From assembly GCA_016928775.1 (NCBI GenBank), contig JAFGKD010000053.1:35587-99586 (forward strand): DNA of 64,000 bases, given 5' to 3'. Within the stretch, counting starts at the first letter, position 1, and each line of letters opens with the position of its first letter. The notes under the pieces are model-generated. The model searched no databases. It was not told the origin of the DNA and worked only from the letters and a program-made list of their open reading frames with translations. The translations under genes and the position numbers were made by a program. Shown one piece after another: positions 18,220-27,870 of the stretch. The stretch comes from Candidatus Zhuqueibacterota bacterium. GTDB lineage: Bacteria > Zhuqueibacterota > Zhuqueibacteria > Residuimicrobiales > Krinioviventaceae.

Positions 18220-19902
18220 TCATCGTTCAGCGAATTCATATATTTGTCGATAGCTCTGCTTTTCTTGTTCCTGGCGACTGCTGGACCATCCCAGCTCCTT
18301 CGCCATGAGTTCGACGACGTTTTTTATTTGCTCTGCTGACGCCCTGCAGCCAGCGCCAAGGTCTGTTCGTCGCATGAGAATATCGGACAATGTTTGCGCC
18401 ATTTCGTATCGTACGCCGTAAATCACTTCGGCTTTTAAAATATCAGAATCACTGCTCACCGGCTCCAGCAGCGAAGCATCCTCGTCCGCTAAAGCGACAA
18501 TCTCGTTATAACGCGAACCATAGGTTGCCAACAGATGTTTCTTGTTGCTGGGTGTCAAAGCACCATCAAGGCTGTTCATACCGTCAGCGAAAAATTTATG
18601 ATAATGCCCAATATTGCCACCCCATACAGGAATGTCGTGACTATTCGAAAAGGGAGAGCCAAAGCCAAGTATCTTGATCGCTTTGTCCACCGCCAGCTTT
18701 GAAACACCGCGAGCCGTCGTATACTTTACCGTCAAGATCGACAGCAATCCATCCAGATTGTCTTCTTTTTTATGGTCGATAATGCGGAAATGCTTCTCCA
18801 GCGTGACATCACCGCTCGCCGGATCGACAGCAGCCATGGGCAACAAGCCGGCGTAGACATGGTCAATTTCATCGTGTTTGATATGTTCATCCGGCAAGGC
18901 GCTGTTCACCTCAGCTAAAAACTCCTGAATATCCGCTTCTGCTGCACGATAATTTTCAGCATCACCATAGTATGGTTTGTGAGCGGTACCGGCCAAAGTC
19001 TTGCCGCGCCACGGCACAAAAAACAGCAAGCGAGAGCCTGTGTTGATGAGCGCATCCTTGTCTTTGTGCCCGGCTTTTGTTGGTGCCGCAAAAGCAAATT
19101 CTCTGGTCAGCTGCCGATTGAGAACGAGGTTAATCGCGGTCGAGAATTGTATTTTTTGTTTTTCCTTATCCCGAAATTCTGCCAACAACTCGTTAATCCA
19201 GGGACCCTGGGTGCTTATCGTCAATTTCGCATTGATGGCCAAAGTTTTTTGCGTTCTTTCATCCCGCGCTTCAACACCGTAAACACGGCCATTTTTCACC
19301 AGCAGATTATTCGCTTTGACATAATTCGCGACGACAGCACCTTTTTCTACTGCCGAATGAACAAAGGACAAAAGCAATCTCTCGGAATTGTGCATATGCG
19401 CATCATACCATAACGCGCCACCGTTAACATCATCGCGATTGACGCGCGGGATGAGATCAGCCAACTGTTTTTTTGATAAGAGTGCACCATTCGGAAGCCG
19501 ATGATCTTTGTCTAATCCGCGATTACGATCGACGCTAAAAAGATCGTTCATCAACAAGCCGATACGCATCACTTCCGGCCCCTTCACCGCATGACCAAAG
19601 GTTGGCATGATGCATGGCATCGGGAAAACAAGATGAGGGGCAATTTTTAACAAAATGCGACGTTCAACAATTGATTCCCGCATCCTGGCAAAGTCCGCAT
19701 GCTGCAAATATCGCAAGCCACCGTGAATGATCTTGAGGCTATTTGAAGAAGTTCCGGCGGCAAAATCACGTTTTTCAATGAGCGCCACCTTGAGGCCGCG
19801 CAGCACGGCATCCCAGGCCACGGTGGCGCCATAAATCCCACCGCCGACAACCAGCAGGTCAAATTCCTCCTGCGTCAGTTTTTCTACGTCACGTTTCATC
19901 AT
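18220..19902 (-). CDS. glpD: FAD-dependent glycerol-3-phosphate dehydrogenase/oxidase
   Basis: The 560-residue protein shows the FAD dinucleotide motif GGGIYGATVAWDA near residue 20, the FGDH signature GTSSNSLKIIHGGLRYL, and the C-terminal GlpD region (SDILMRRTDLGAGC). It oxidises sn-glycerol-3-phosphate to dihydroxyacetone phosphate at the inner membrane, passing electrons to quinone. Its place inside an EPS operon (41 bases after asnB, 21 before the methyltransferase) is unusual. It may serve a glycerol-phosphate-containing polymer or simply be carried along. No glpK or glpF lies nearby. Paralogues that oxidise related polyol phosphates cannot be excluded. Confidence 0.88.
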   Translation of the reverse strand: MMKRDVEKLTQEEFDLLVVGGGIYGATVAWDAVLRGLKVALIEKRDFAAGTSSNSLKIIHGGLRYLQHADFARMRESIVERRILLKIAPHLVFPMPCIMPTFGHAVKGPEVMRIGLLMNDLFSVDRNRGLDKDHRLPNGALLSKKQLADLIPRVNRDDVNGGALWYDAHMHNSERLLLSFVHSAVEKGAVVANYVKANNLLVKNGRVYGVEARDERTQKTLAINAKLTISTQGPWINELLAEFRDKEKQKIQFSTAINLVLNRQLTREFAFAAPTKAGHKDKDALINTGSRLLFFVPWRGKTLAGTAHKPYYGDAENYRAAEADIQEFLAEVNSALPDEHIKHDEIDHVYAGLLPMAAVDPASGDVTLEKHFRIIDHKKEDNLDGLLSILTVKYTTARGVSKLAVDKAIKILGFGSPFSNSHDIPVWGGNIGHYHKFFADGMNSLDGALTPSNKKHLLATYGSRYNEIVALADEDASLLEPVSSDSDILKAEVIYGVRYEMAQTLSDILMRRTDLGAGCRASAEQIKNVVELMAKELGWSSSRQEQEKQSYRQIYEFAER

Positions 19903-19943
19903 ACTATGTCATGCAACAAATATAAGACCATGAATTAATGTGT

Positions 19944-21839
19944 CTATTTTTGAGTCTTGTTATTCATATATAGATCATACCACATATGAAAAACAATCAA
20001 TGCCCAGAGCCGGTGACTATGGTTTTCCTGTCCTTTTAAATGTTCGTCCACGAGTCGTCTGACACAGGATGGATCAAAAAAGCCTTTTTCTTTGATATTC
20101 TGTTCAGACAGTGCCGACATCATCATTGGCTTGAGTTCAGATTTGATCCAGTTTTTAATGGGGATGCTAAAGCCTTCTTTACCGCGTTCAAGGATTGTCA
20201 GCGGCAATTCATCCCGTAATGCTGATTTGAGGATATATTTGGTCCGCTTGCCGTGCAGGCGAAAATTACTTGGTATCGTCGCTGCAAACTCGACGAATCG
20301 ATGGTCGAGAAACGGCACTCGTGCCTCCAGCGAATGTGCCATGCTCATACGATCCACTTTGACGAGAATGTCATCGACAAGATATGTTTTGATATCAACA
20401 TATTCTTGCTGATCCAGCGGATCGTCTGACGTTGCCTGCGCAAAATGCTCTTCGATGAAGCCAAATGCATCATATCCGTTCAGGCTGTTCCGGAAATCAT
20501 ACGAATACAAAAGCTCCTTTTCCGCCCTTTGTAAAAAGATCATCCATCGGACATGCTGCAAATGCGCCGGTAGTCGTGCGCCCTCGATAAATCGTTTGGC
20601 TCTGTTTATAAAACCTTTTTTCTTTTCAGTTGGTGGTAACGCGTTAATTATAGGCTCAATCGTTGCTTTTCGCAGAAAAGCCGGCAAAGTCTCGTATTTA
20701 GCCGCCAGGCGCTGTGCGATATACGTATCGTAGCCGGCTAACAATTCATCGCCGCCATCGCCGGACAGGACGACGGTGACATTTTTGCGCGCCATTTCCG
20801 ATACCAGAAACGTTGGAAATACCGAAAAGTCGCCAAATGGCTCGTCCAGCATCCAGAGGATTTTTTCGGTCAAACTGGTCGCGTCCGGTCGGATAATTTC
20901 TTCAAAATGATCGGTATGATATTTTTCAGCGATGGCGCGAGCATAAGGCAGTTCATTATAAGTGGATTCATCAAAACCGATAGAAAAGCTCTTCACCGGC
21001 TCGCTGCTATGTCGAGACATCATGGCCACTACAGAGCTTGAATCCAGGCCACCGCTGAGAAAGGCACCGAGCGGCACATCGCTCATCAGCCGTATTTTTA
21101 CTGCATCTTCAAGGATATCCTGCAACTGCTGCTCCAGTGCGAGCACATCGGCAGTTGAGCGCCGGTATTGAAGGCACCAGTATTGATGGATTTTGATTTC
21201 ACCATCCTGATACAACAGCCAGTGACCAGCCGGCACTTTATGCACATTTTTGAAAATGCTAAAAGGACTTGGAATATATTCAAAAGTTAAAAAAGTATCC
21301 AATGCTTTCGGCTCAATTTCTTTCGGGACTGAAGGGAGTTGCACAATGGATTTGAGCTCTGACGCAAAGACCAACTGCTGTTCATCCCGATAGTAATAGA
21401 GTGGTTTGATGCCTATGCGATCACGAGCCATAAACAATCGATGCTTTCGGCTATCCCAAATCGCAAAGCCGAACATACCGTTCAGCTTGTGCACACAATC
21501 GACGCCCCACTCTTCATAGGCATGAATGATCGCCTCAGTATCTGTTTTTGTCGTAAAATGATGACCTTTGCTTTGTAATTCTTGCCGAATGGATTGATGG
21601 TTATAGATTTCTCCATTAAAGACAATCGCCATCGACCGATCTTCATTGTAAATGGGCTGATGGCCGGTTGATAAATCAATGATGCTCAATCGTCGCATGC
21701 CCAGGCCGACATTTTCGAATATATATTGACCCTCGTCATCCGGTCCGCGATGTTTCATCACGTCACACATCCTTTTTACATCAGCACACTCAACGGGGTG
21801 GTCTTTTTGGGGGTGGATAATGCCACAGATGCCGCACAT
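19944..21839 (-). CDS. asnB: Glutamine-hydrolysing asparagine synthase-type amidotransferase
   Basis: The 631-residue protein starts MCGICG, with Cys2 the glutaminase nucleophile, followed by RGPDDEG and FNGEIYNH of the class II amidotransferase domain. The C-terminal synthetase domain has the PP-loop SGGLDSSSVVAM. Classical AsnB makes asparagine from aspartate, glutamine and ATP. In EPS clusters, paralogues of this length (for example those of exosortase-linked EPS loci) probably amidate sugar acids instead. The start codon overlaps the stop of the GT4 gene by one base (TAATG). Its operon position favours a polysaccharide role, though that is inference. Confidence 0.9.
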   Translation of the reverse strand: MCGICGIIHPQKDHPVECADVKRMCDVMKHRGPDDEGQYIFENVGLGMRRLSIIDLSTGHQPIYNEDRSMAIVFNGEIYNHQSIRQELQSKGHHFTTKTDTEAIIHAYEEWGVDCVHKLNGMFGFAIWDSRKHRLFMARDRIGIKPLYYYRDEQQLVFASELKSIVQLPSVPKEIEPKALDTFLTFEYIPSPFSIFKNVHKVPAGHWLLYQDGEIKIHQYWCLQYRRSTADVLALEQQLQDILEDAVKIRLMSDVPLGAFLSGGLDSSSVVAMMSRHSSEPVKSFSIGFDESTYNELPYARAIAEKYHTDHFEEIIRPDATSLTEKILWMLDEPFGDFSVFPTFLVSEMARKNVTVVLSGDGGDELLAGYDTYIAQRLAAKYETLPAFLRKATIEPIINALPPTEKKKGFINRAKRFIEGARLPAHLQHVRWMIFLQRAEKELLYSYDFRNSLNGYDAFGFIEEHFAQATSDDPLDQQEYVDIKTYLVDDILVKVDRMSMAHSLEARVPFLDHRFVEFAATIPSNFRLHGKRTKYILKSALRDELPLTILERGKEGFSIPIKNWIKSELKPMMMSALSEQNIKEKGFFDPSCVRRLVDEHLKGQENHSHRLWALIVFHMWYDLYMNNKTQK

Positions 21840-23059
21840 TAGTTTTTTGTCCTCATCACATACTCAATGATCCATTTGGTCTTTTGCAAATAGCTGTCGT
21901 AGCTGTAATGTTTTTCCGCCAATTGTTGCGCCGCCTGCACCAGTTGCTGCTGCTTGACTTTATCGTCTAAAATGGAGAGGATACCTTCCGCAAATGATTC
22001 CGGATTTGGCTCGGCCAGGACCGATACGGAATCATTCAAAATTTGAGTATGCGTAATATGCCGTGTCGCGACGATTGGTTTGCCGCTTCGCAAGTAAGAG
22101 TAAATTTTTAAAGGCGAGTTTGTCCCTTGAAGTCGCGGTGATACGAGCACATCACTCAGTGAGACAAAGCTTGGAATCATATCGGGCTGCACAAAGCCGG
22201 TAAAGTTGAATTTTGAAATCACGCCCAGTTTTGCCGCCTTTGCTTTACAGGCTGCCACTTGTTGTTCATTACCGCCGACCATCAAAAATCGGACATCGTG
22301 CGGTCGTCTTTCAGTCAGTCGCGCGGCGCTCTCGATGAACATATCAATCCCTTGATACGGTTCGAATGTGCCATAATAGAGGATTATCTTTTCGCCGTTC
22401 ACGTTGTATTGTTTTTTCAAGCTACTGGTTTTTGTTTGGGTTGGCGGGAACACGATACTATTGTCAGCGACATTTTCGATCAATAAACTGGCTTGTTTGG
22501 GAAAGTGTTTTTCAACATAGTCCTGCAGCTCGGGGCAAATTGTAATCACCGCGGCAGATTTTTCAATCGTATTTCTTTCCAGCGTCGCAAAAAGATGTCT
22601 CAGAATTTTGGATTTGGAAAACCTGAAATTGCCGAGTTGTTGCGGCAGACTTGAATGCATATCATACAGATGCGGTAGGCCATATTTTCGAGCTAACGGA
22701 ATACCAAAAAAAGCTGCCTCTTCGTGGGTGTGTAAATAATCGTAGCTATTTTTTCGTAACAATTGCACAGCTTTGTTGTACAGTACACTATCTAAAAATA
22801 CTTTGGGTACAGACGGTCCGATTTTTATTTTATTGATAAAGGGTACTTTTTTCGCGCGATAAATGGTCAAATTATCAATCGCCACATTCTGACCAATGTG
22901 ATACGTGACCAGATCAATCTGGTGACCGAGCAGCGACAAGGCTTTGATGCGGTGCAGGACGCTAAATGGCGTACCCCGTGGCTGAAACCATGGTTGCGGT
23001 GCCAACATGAGAATGCGCAGTTTTTCCAATTCATCACTTTTACAGATGCTCGTGTTCAT
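21839..23059 (-). CDS. GT4-family glycosyltransferase
   Basis: The 406-residue GT-B enzyme begins with LRILMLAPQPWFQPRGTPFSVLHRI, a donor-side loop seen in EPS GT4 enzymes. The C-terminal half has YYGTFEPYQGIDMFIESAA, FTGFVQPDMIPSFVSLSDVLVSP and PLKIYSYLRSGKPIVAT, the region that holds the nucleotide sugar. It should transfer one sugar onto the growing lipid-linked repeat unit at the cytoplasmic face of the membrane. It is the only clear GT4 enzyme in the operon, so the repeat unit is short or other transferases lie elsewhere. Donor sugar unknown. Confidence 0.93.
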   Translation of the reverse strand: MNTSICKSDELEKLRILMLAPQPWFQPRGTPFSVLHRIKALSLLGHQIDLVTYHIGQNVAIDNLTIYRAKKVPFINKIKIGPSVPKVFLDSVLYNKAVQLLRKNSYDYLHTHEEAAFFGIPLARKYGLPHLYDMHSSLPQQLGNFRFSKSKILRHLFATLERNTIEKSAAVITICPELQDYVEKHFPKQASLLIENVADNSIVFPPTQTKTSSLKKQYNVNGEKIILYYGTFEPYQGIDMFIESAARLTERRPHDVRFLMVGGNEQQVAACKAKAAKLGVISKFNFTGFVQPDMIPSFVSLSDVLVSPRLQGTNSPLKIYSYLRSGKPIVATRHITHTQILNDSVSVLAEPNPESFAEGILSILDDKVKQQQLVQAAQQLAEKHYSYDSYLQKTKWIIEYVMRTKN

Positions 23060-23092
23060 GCCTATTACCTTATCTTTTGGAACCGGGAAAAG

Positions 23093-24550
23093 TTATTGGG
23101 CGCCATAACCGGTGATAACCACCCAAAACGTTCGAAACATGAGCTTTAGATCCAACAGAAGCGACCAATGATCGATATACTCCAGGTCCATGCGCATCCA
23201 CTCATCAAAACCAATTTTATTGCGGCCGCTGACCTGCCAGATGCAGGTGATACCGGGTTTAAGTGAGAGGCGTCGGCGATGCCAAATTTCATAGCGCTCG
23301 ACCTCGCTGCGCAATGGCGGACGGGGGCCAACAATGCTCATATCGCCTTTTAGAACATTAAAAAATTGCGGGATCTCGTCGATACTTGTTTTGCGGATGA
23401 TATAGCCAAAGGGTGTGATTCGCGGATCATGCTTTATTTTAAAGACGGGTCCATCCATCTCATTATGCACAAGCAGATTATCTTTTTGAGACTCAGCATC
23501 CTTGACCATGGAACGGAACTTGTACAGCATAAACTTGCGGCCGTTGAGGCCGATGCGTTCCTGTTTGAAAAATATTGGACCTTTGGAGGTAAGACGGATC
23601 AGCGATGCAGCTAAAAAAATGAGTGGCGAAAAAAAGATGATCGCACCGAGAGAAATAACGATATCCATAAGTCTTTTGATAAAAAGCTGCCACTCTTTGG
23701 CGTAAAACGTTTGGAATTCCAACAGAGGGAAACCGTTAAAATCTGTTTGCCGGGCTTTGGCGATATGAAGATTATACAGATCCAGCGAAAGCGACGTAGA
23801 CACACCAACTTTTTCACATTCCAAAATCGCACTTTCAATTCGATCCAGCCAGATTCGAGGGACGACAAAAATGACTCGATCGATGACCAATCGATTGACG
23901 ATAAAACCAATATCCTGAATTCGCCCCAAAACCCGATAACTTTCGATTTCCTTGCCGAAATAGCGAGGATCATCATCAATGAGTCCCACTATATGCAATC
24001 CCCAATTTGCATGTGCCTTGACGTTTCGAATGAATTCCCGGGCCCGGTTGCCGGTGCCGACGATTAGCAAATTTTCCTGATTATATCCTTTGGCATGGAT
24101 TCTATCCAATACAAAAAGAATGATCGTCTTTTCAAAAATGATCAAGGTGAAAGCTGTGCCCGAATAAACGAGAAAGAACAAACGGCTTGCCAATTCTATC
24201 TTTAAAAAGAACACAAAACTGCCGCTCACAAAGCTCGCCCAGATAGAGGTAATAAAAAGCAACCAGGCTAATTTCTTAAAAGAACGCGTTCGATATTCCT
24301 GATATATCCTGTTGAGATTATAGAGTGCCCACCAAATGAGCGGAAAACCAACGAACATGAACCAATATTGTGACGCAAAATACATCAGGCCTGACACATC
24401 AACGCTTGTTGCGTAGGCCTTGACATTCCAAAATGTGATGTAGCGAATAAATTCATCGATATAATATGCCAGTGGAAATGCCGAGTACAGAACAATCAAA
24501 TCCACAAATTTGAGCAGATTCTGAATAAATTTTTCTTTATCTGACAGCAT
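23093..24550 (-). CDS. Undecaprenyl-phosphate sugar phosphotransferase (EPS initiating)
   Basis: The 485-residue polyprenyl glycosyl-1-phosphate transferase is of the WcaJ/WbaP type. Its N-terminal half has four or so membrane helices and a CoA-binding-3-like domain (ENLLIVGTGNRAREF). The C-terminal catalytic domain has the re-entrant helix (LFIKRLMDIVISLGAI), FMLYKFRSM, KTSIDEIPQFFNVLKGDMS and VGPRPPLRSEV. It starts repeat-unit synthesis by putting a sugar-1-phosphate on undecaprenyl phosphate. It overlaps the upstream epimerase gene by 14 bases. Which sugar is transferred is not predictable. Confidence 0.95.
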   Translation of the reverse strand: MLSDKEKFIQNLLKFVDLIVLYSAFPLAYYIDEFIRYITFWNVKAYATSVDVSGLMYFASQYWFMFVGFPLIWWALYNLNRIYQEYRTRSFKKLAWLLFITSIWASFVSGSFVFFLKIELASRLFFLVYSGTAFTLIIFEKTIILFVLDRIHAKGYNQENLLIVGTGNRAREFIRNVKAHANWGLHIVGLIDDDPRYFGKEIESYRVLGRIQDIGFIVNRLVIDRVIFVVPRIWLDRIESAILECEKVGVSTSLSLDLYNLHIAKARQTDFNGFPLLEFQTFYAKEWQLFIKRLMDIVISLGAIIFFSPLIFLAASLIRLTSKGPIFFKQERIGLNGRKFMLYKFRSMVKDAESQKDNLLVHNEMDGPVFKIKHDPRITPFGYIIRKTSIDEIPQFFNVLKGDMSIVGPRPPLRSEVERYEIWHRRRLSLKPGITCIWQVSGRNKIGFDEWMRMDLEYIDHWSLLLDLKLMFRTFWVVITGYGAQ

Positions 24551-25526
24551 CTATCGCCACGTCCTCTGTTCTGTCCAATTCAGTATTCTCGAGAAACCAC
24601 TTTGCAAAAAGTCGTATACCCTCCTCGATATTGATTTGCGGATCGTATTTTAGCTCTGCTCTGGCCTTGCTCACGTCGGCAAAGGTGATGGGAACGTCGC
24701 CCGGTTGATCGGGCTGAAAATCGAGAATCGCTTCAATTCCGAGCGCCTCTTGTAACAACTCGATCAGCGTCATAAGCTCGACGGTTTTGGACTCGCCGAG
24801 ATTGTAGATATGATAGCCATCACAATAGCGGATGGCGCCCAAAAGTCCCTGGATGATGTCTGTGTAATAGGTATAATCGCGGCGACTTTTACCCGATCCG
24901 AAGACGGGAAGTGGCCGGCCCTGATAAATGAGGCGAGCGAACTTGTGAATGGCCATATCAGGACGTTGGCGTGGGCCGTAGACGGTAAAAAAACGCAAAC
25001 AGTTGATAGAGATATTATACAATTTATGGTAGGTATAGCAGATGAGCTCGCCCGCCTTTTTCGTTGCGGCATAAGGTGAAACGGGATTATCCACCGAATC
25101 GGATTCTGCAAAAGGTACTTTTTTGTTGGCACCATATACCGAAGAGGAGGACGCAAACACGAACTTTTTTATGCCATGAATTCGGCACATCTCGAGCAGA
25201 TGTATAGTTCCCTGTACATTGACCTGTTCGTAAAGCAGAGGTTGCTGAATTGATGGCCGAACGCCAGCGCGAGCGGCTAAATGAATCACCATATCAAAAG
25301 CATGTTCATTAAACAGCGCTTCCAACCGCGCATCATCGAGAATATCCAACTCAACGAGTGCGTAATTTGGTGATGACAAAGCAGATTGAATATTTCGCCG
25401 TTTCAGCGCCGGATCATAATAGTCATTAAAGCTATCGAGGCAGACAACGTTATGATCCTCCGCAATGAGCTTTTCAATTAAATGCGAACCAATGAATCCG
25501 GCTCCACCTGTGACGAGTAGCTGCAT
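24537..25526 (-). CDS. UDP-glucuronate 4-epimerase-like SDR
   Basis: The 329-residue extended SDR has TGGAGFIGSHL at the N-terminus, catalytic PYAATK (YxxxK) with FASSSSVYG upstream, and the stretch CLDSFNDYYDPALKRRNI, which is typical of UDP-glucuronate 4-epimerases. It would convert UDP-glucuronate to UDP-galacturonate, supplying an acidic sugar to the EPS. That would fit the neighbouring AsnB-like amidotransferase, which could amidate uronic acids. It lies 16 bases after the tyrosine kinase gene and overlaps the initiating transferase. UDP-GlcNAc or UDP-glucose 4-epimerisation is an alternative. Confidence 0.88.
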   Translation of the reverse strand: MQLLVTGGAGFIGSHLIEKLIAEDHNVVCLDSFNDYYDPALKRRNIQSALSSPNYALVELDILDDARLEALFNEHAFDMVIHLAARAGVRPSIQQPLLYEQVNVQGTIHLLEMCRIHGIKKFVFASSSSVYGANKKVPFAESDSVDNPVSPYAATKKAGELICYTYHKLYNISINCLRFFTVYGPRQRPDMAIHKFARLIYQGRPLPVFGSGKSRRDYTYYTDIIQGLLGAIRYCDGYHIYNLGESKTVELMTLIELLQEALGIEAILDFQPDQPGDVPITFADVSKARAELKYDPQINIEEGIRLFAKWFLENTELDRTEDVAIDAVR

Positions 25527-25542
25527 GTAAACCTTATCGATT

Positions 25543-27864
25543 TTAATAATGATAATAACTATATGAATTCTTCATATTCGCTTCTTCAGTGCCATTGATC
25601 ACCACACCCGCGAGTCGGGCTGGAACGGTACTAAAAATGTCCATTCGCTCTTTGGCGTTATTACGATTGGTTTTGCCTGATCGTACGACAACAACCACCG
25701 CATCAACGAGAGTGCTGATGACGACTGAATCTGTCGCAGCGTCCAGCGGCGGCGCGTCAAAAATGATAAAATCGTACTTGCGCTTCACCTCGGCTATAAA
25801 GCGACGCATTTGCATGGATCCCAGGAGCTCAGAGGGATTGGGTATCAGCGAGCCGCAACTGAGCACTGACAAATTCGGCACATGTGTTGGCTGTATCAAA
25901 CTGGCCAGCGTAGCATTATTGCTCAAATAATTTGTTAAGCCAGGCTCTTTTGTCGTGCTGAACGTATTATGCAACACACCGCGACGCAAATCTGCATCCA
26001 CCAACAACGTATTTGTTCGCTGTTGTGCCATGATGATGGCGAGATTGCTGGCGGTAAACGATTTCCCTTCTTCCGGACTAATACTGGTGATCAGCAAAGT
26101 GCGAATCTGTTCAGCGCCACGCGCGAATAAAAGTTGCGTTCGCAGAGCCCGATATGCTTCTCCCACCGGCGTTGGAGAATAGTCATGTGTCACCAATTGA
26201 CGATCGATTTGTAATGCTTTTTGGTCATCACGAAAATCCGGGATATCCTTAAAACGCACAGTCGGAATCGTTCCAAGTACCGGGACGTTCAAATGTCGCT
26301 CAACATCTTTGAGTGTATGCAAAGATCGATCGGCAATGTCGATGCCAATCGAAAGGAGTAACCCCAGCATCAGTCCAAAGGCACTGCCCATCATCACCTG
26401 GCTTTTTCTACTTGGATTTATCGGTTTAGTCGGGCGAGAGGCGTGATCCAGGATACGAATACCTGGATCTAAACTGGCATCAGAAACTTGAAGTTTTTTC
26501 ATTTCAACGTACAAGGAATTAAACAACTCTTCGTCAAATCGTTTATTCCGTTCAAGCTCCAAAAGCCGACCTTCTTCATCGGGCAAAGCCCGCAGCTGTG
26601 CTTCTAGTTCTGTTTTGATTTTCTCGTGTTTTGTTTCTTTTGCTGCCAAAATGTTGCGATAATTGGAGGCAAACTCTATTATTTTATCCTGCGTTTCCTT
26701 GATTCTATTCGCACACTCTAAAACATCTTCATGTTCGGCAGAATATTTCGAATAGAGTTCATCATATCGTCTCTCCAAATTCTCGAGGTTTTGCTTGTAT
26801 ATTGTCAGTTCCGGCTCATCGGCCATCACCTCAAAATCAGCAATTTTATGCACCACAACGCGGCGATAATCCATTTCATATCCATCTTCGGGATTATCGA
26901 CTTTCATAAGGAGCTCGGATAATTGTCGGCGCTGGTAGGGCAAATCACGTAAAATTTGCTCATTTGCGGACAATCGACTTGTCATGGTATTTTTTTCGGT
27001 TTCCAAAGAAAGGGGATATTGTGTATAAAACCGCCGCAGTGCCTCTTCGCTGTTCTTCATATTTTCCTCGGCAGCAGAGAGGGTTCTTTGGAGCATGGTA
27101 CGATAGTCTTCTGAATCAATATTTTTTAGTTTTTTAATTTCCTGAAGATACACCTCGGCAACCCGATTGAGCTGTTTGGGTATCAAGTCCGGATCTTCAC
27201 CTCTTAATTCCAGGACCATAAATTTTCCAGAATTACTAAATTTCTTTTGAATATCGTATTCAAGAAATTTAAAGCCTTTTATAAAGGGTCGTATGCGAAA
27301 ATGAAACTCCCCTGCCGTCGCACAAAAGCCGGGATTGAGCCTGAACGATATACCATTTACATTGCGTGGCGTATCAACTGCATCCCAGACATTGGCGCTA
27401 TCGACCATGGTTTTTTGTGTGCCATATTTCTGGTACAAATAGTAATTGCCGAGATTATCGATGACTATTTTGTAGCGAGATTCAACCGGGTTTGTTGTCG
27501 TTTGATATTCCAGAAAAACGTCTTCAAAATTGGTATATACAGAATCCGAATTTGCAAATGCAAGTCCCAGGACGGAGGCGACTCTTTCAGTGAACGATTG
27601 ACTTCGGATCTCGGCTTGCGTTTCCCCATCAAAAATGGGATTCTCATTCTCACCAAGTTTTTTAGACTGAATGACCACCTTGCATTTATAAATCGGTATC
27701 TGGTTTTTGGCGATAAAATAAAAGGGTACAGCTGAAATGCCGCACAAAAACAATATAATCCACTTTCGCTTCCAGATTCCCTTTAAGAATTTGGAAATAT
27801 CCAATTGATTGGCCGGCTCTTTTTCAAACGGCTGATCAAACGATTCAATTTCTTCCATACCCAT
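25543..27864 (-). CDS. Wzc-like polysaccharide co-polymerase / tyrosine autokinase
   Basis: The 773-residue protein has an N-terminal Wzz domain with two flanking membrane helices (about 32-50 and 485-505) and a long periplasmic coiled-coil region. The C-terminal BY-kinase domain has Walker A SPEEGKSFTASNLA, Walker A' LLVDADLRR and Walker B FIIFDAPP. The extreme C-terminus is a Tyr cluster (SYSYYHY), the usual autophosphorylation site. Such proteins control polymer length and gate export with the outer-membrane Wza. The gene follows the Wza-like gene by 6 bases. No dedicated phosphatase gene is seen. Confidence 0.95.
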   Translation of the reverse strand: MGMEEIESFDQPFEKEPANQLDISKFLKGIWKRKWIILFLCGISAVPFYFIAKNQIPIYKCKVVIQSKKLGENENPIFDGETQAEIRSQSFTERVASVLGLAFANSDSVYTNFEDVFLEYQTTTNPVESRYKIVIDNLGNYYLYQKYGTQKTMVDSANVWDAVDTPRNVNGISFRLNPGFCATAGEFHFRIRPFIKGFKFLEYDIQKKFSNSGKFMVLELRGEDPDLIPKQLNRVAEVYLQEIKKLKNIDSEDYRTMLQRTLSAAEENMKNSEEALRRFYTQYPLSLETEKNTMTSRLSANEQILRDLPYQRRQLSELLMKVDNPEDGYEMDYRRVVVHKIADFEVMADEPELTIYKQNLENLERRYDELYSKYSAEHEDVLECANRIKETQDKIIEFASNYRNILAAKETKHEKIKTELEAQLRALPDEEGRLLELERNKRFDEELFNSLYVEMKKLQVSDASLDPGIRILDHASRPTKPINPSRKSQVMMGSAFGLMLGLLLSIGIDIADRSLHTLKDVERHLNVPVLGTIPTVRFKDIPDFRDDQKALQIDRQLVTHDYSPTPVGEAYRALRTQLLFARGAEQIRTLLITSISPEEGKSFTASNLAIIMAQQRTNTLLVDADLRRGVLHNTFSTTKEPGLTNYLSNNATLASLIQPTHVPNLSVLSCGSLIPNPSELLGSMQMRRFIAEVKRKYDFIIFDAPPLDAATDSVVISTLVDAVVVVVRSGKTNRNNAKERMDIFSTVPARLAGVVINGTEEANMKNSYSYYHY

Positions 27865-27870
27865 AAGCGC

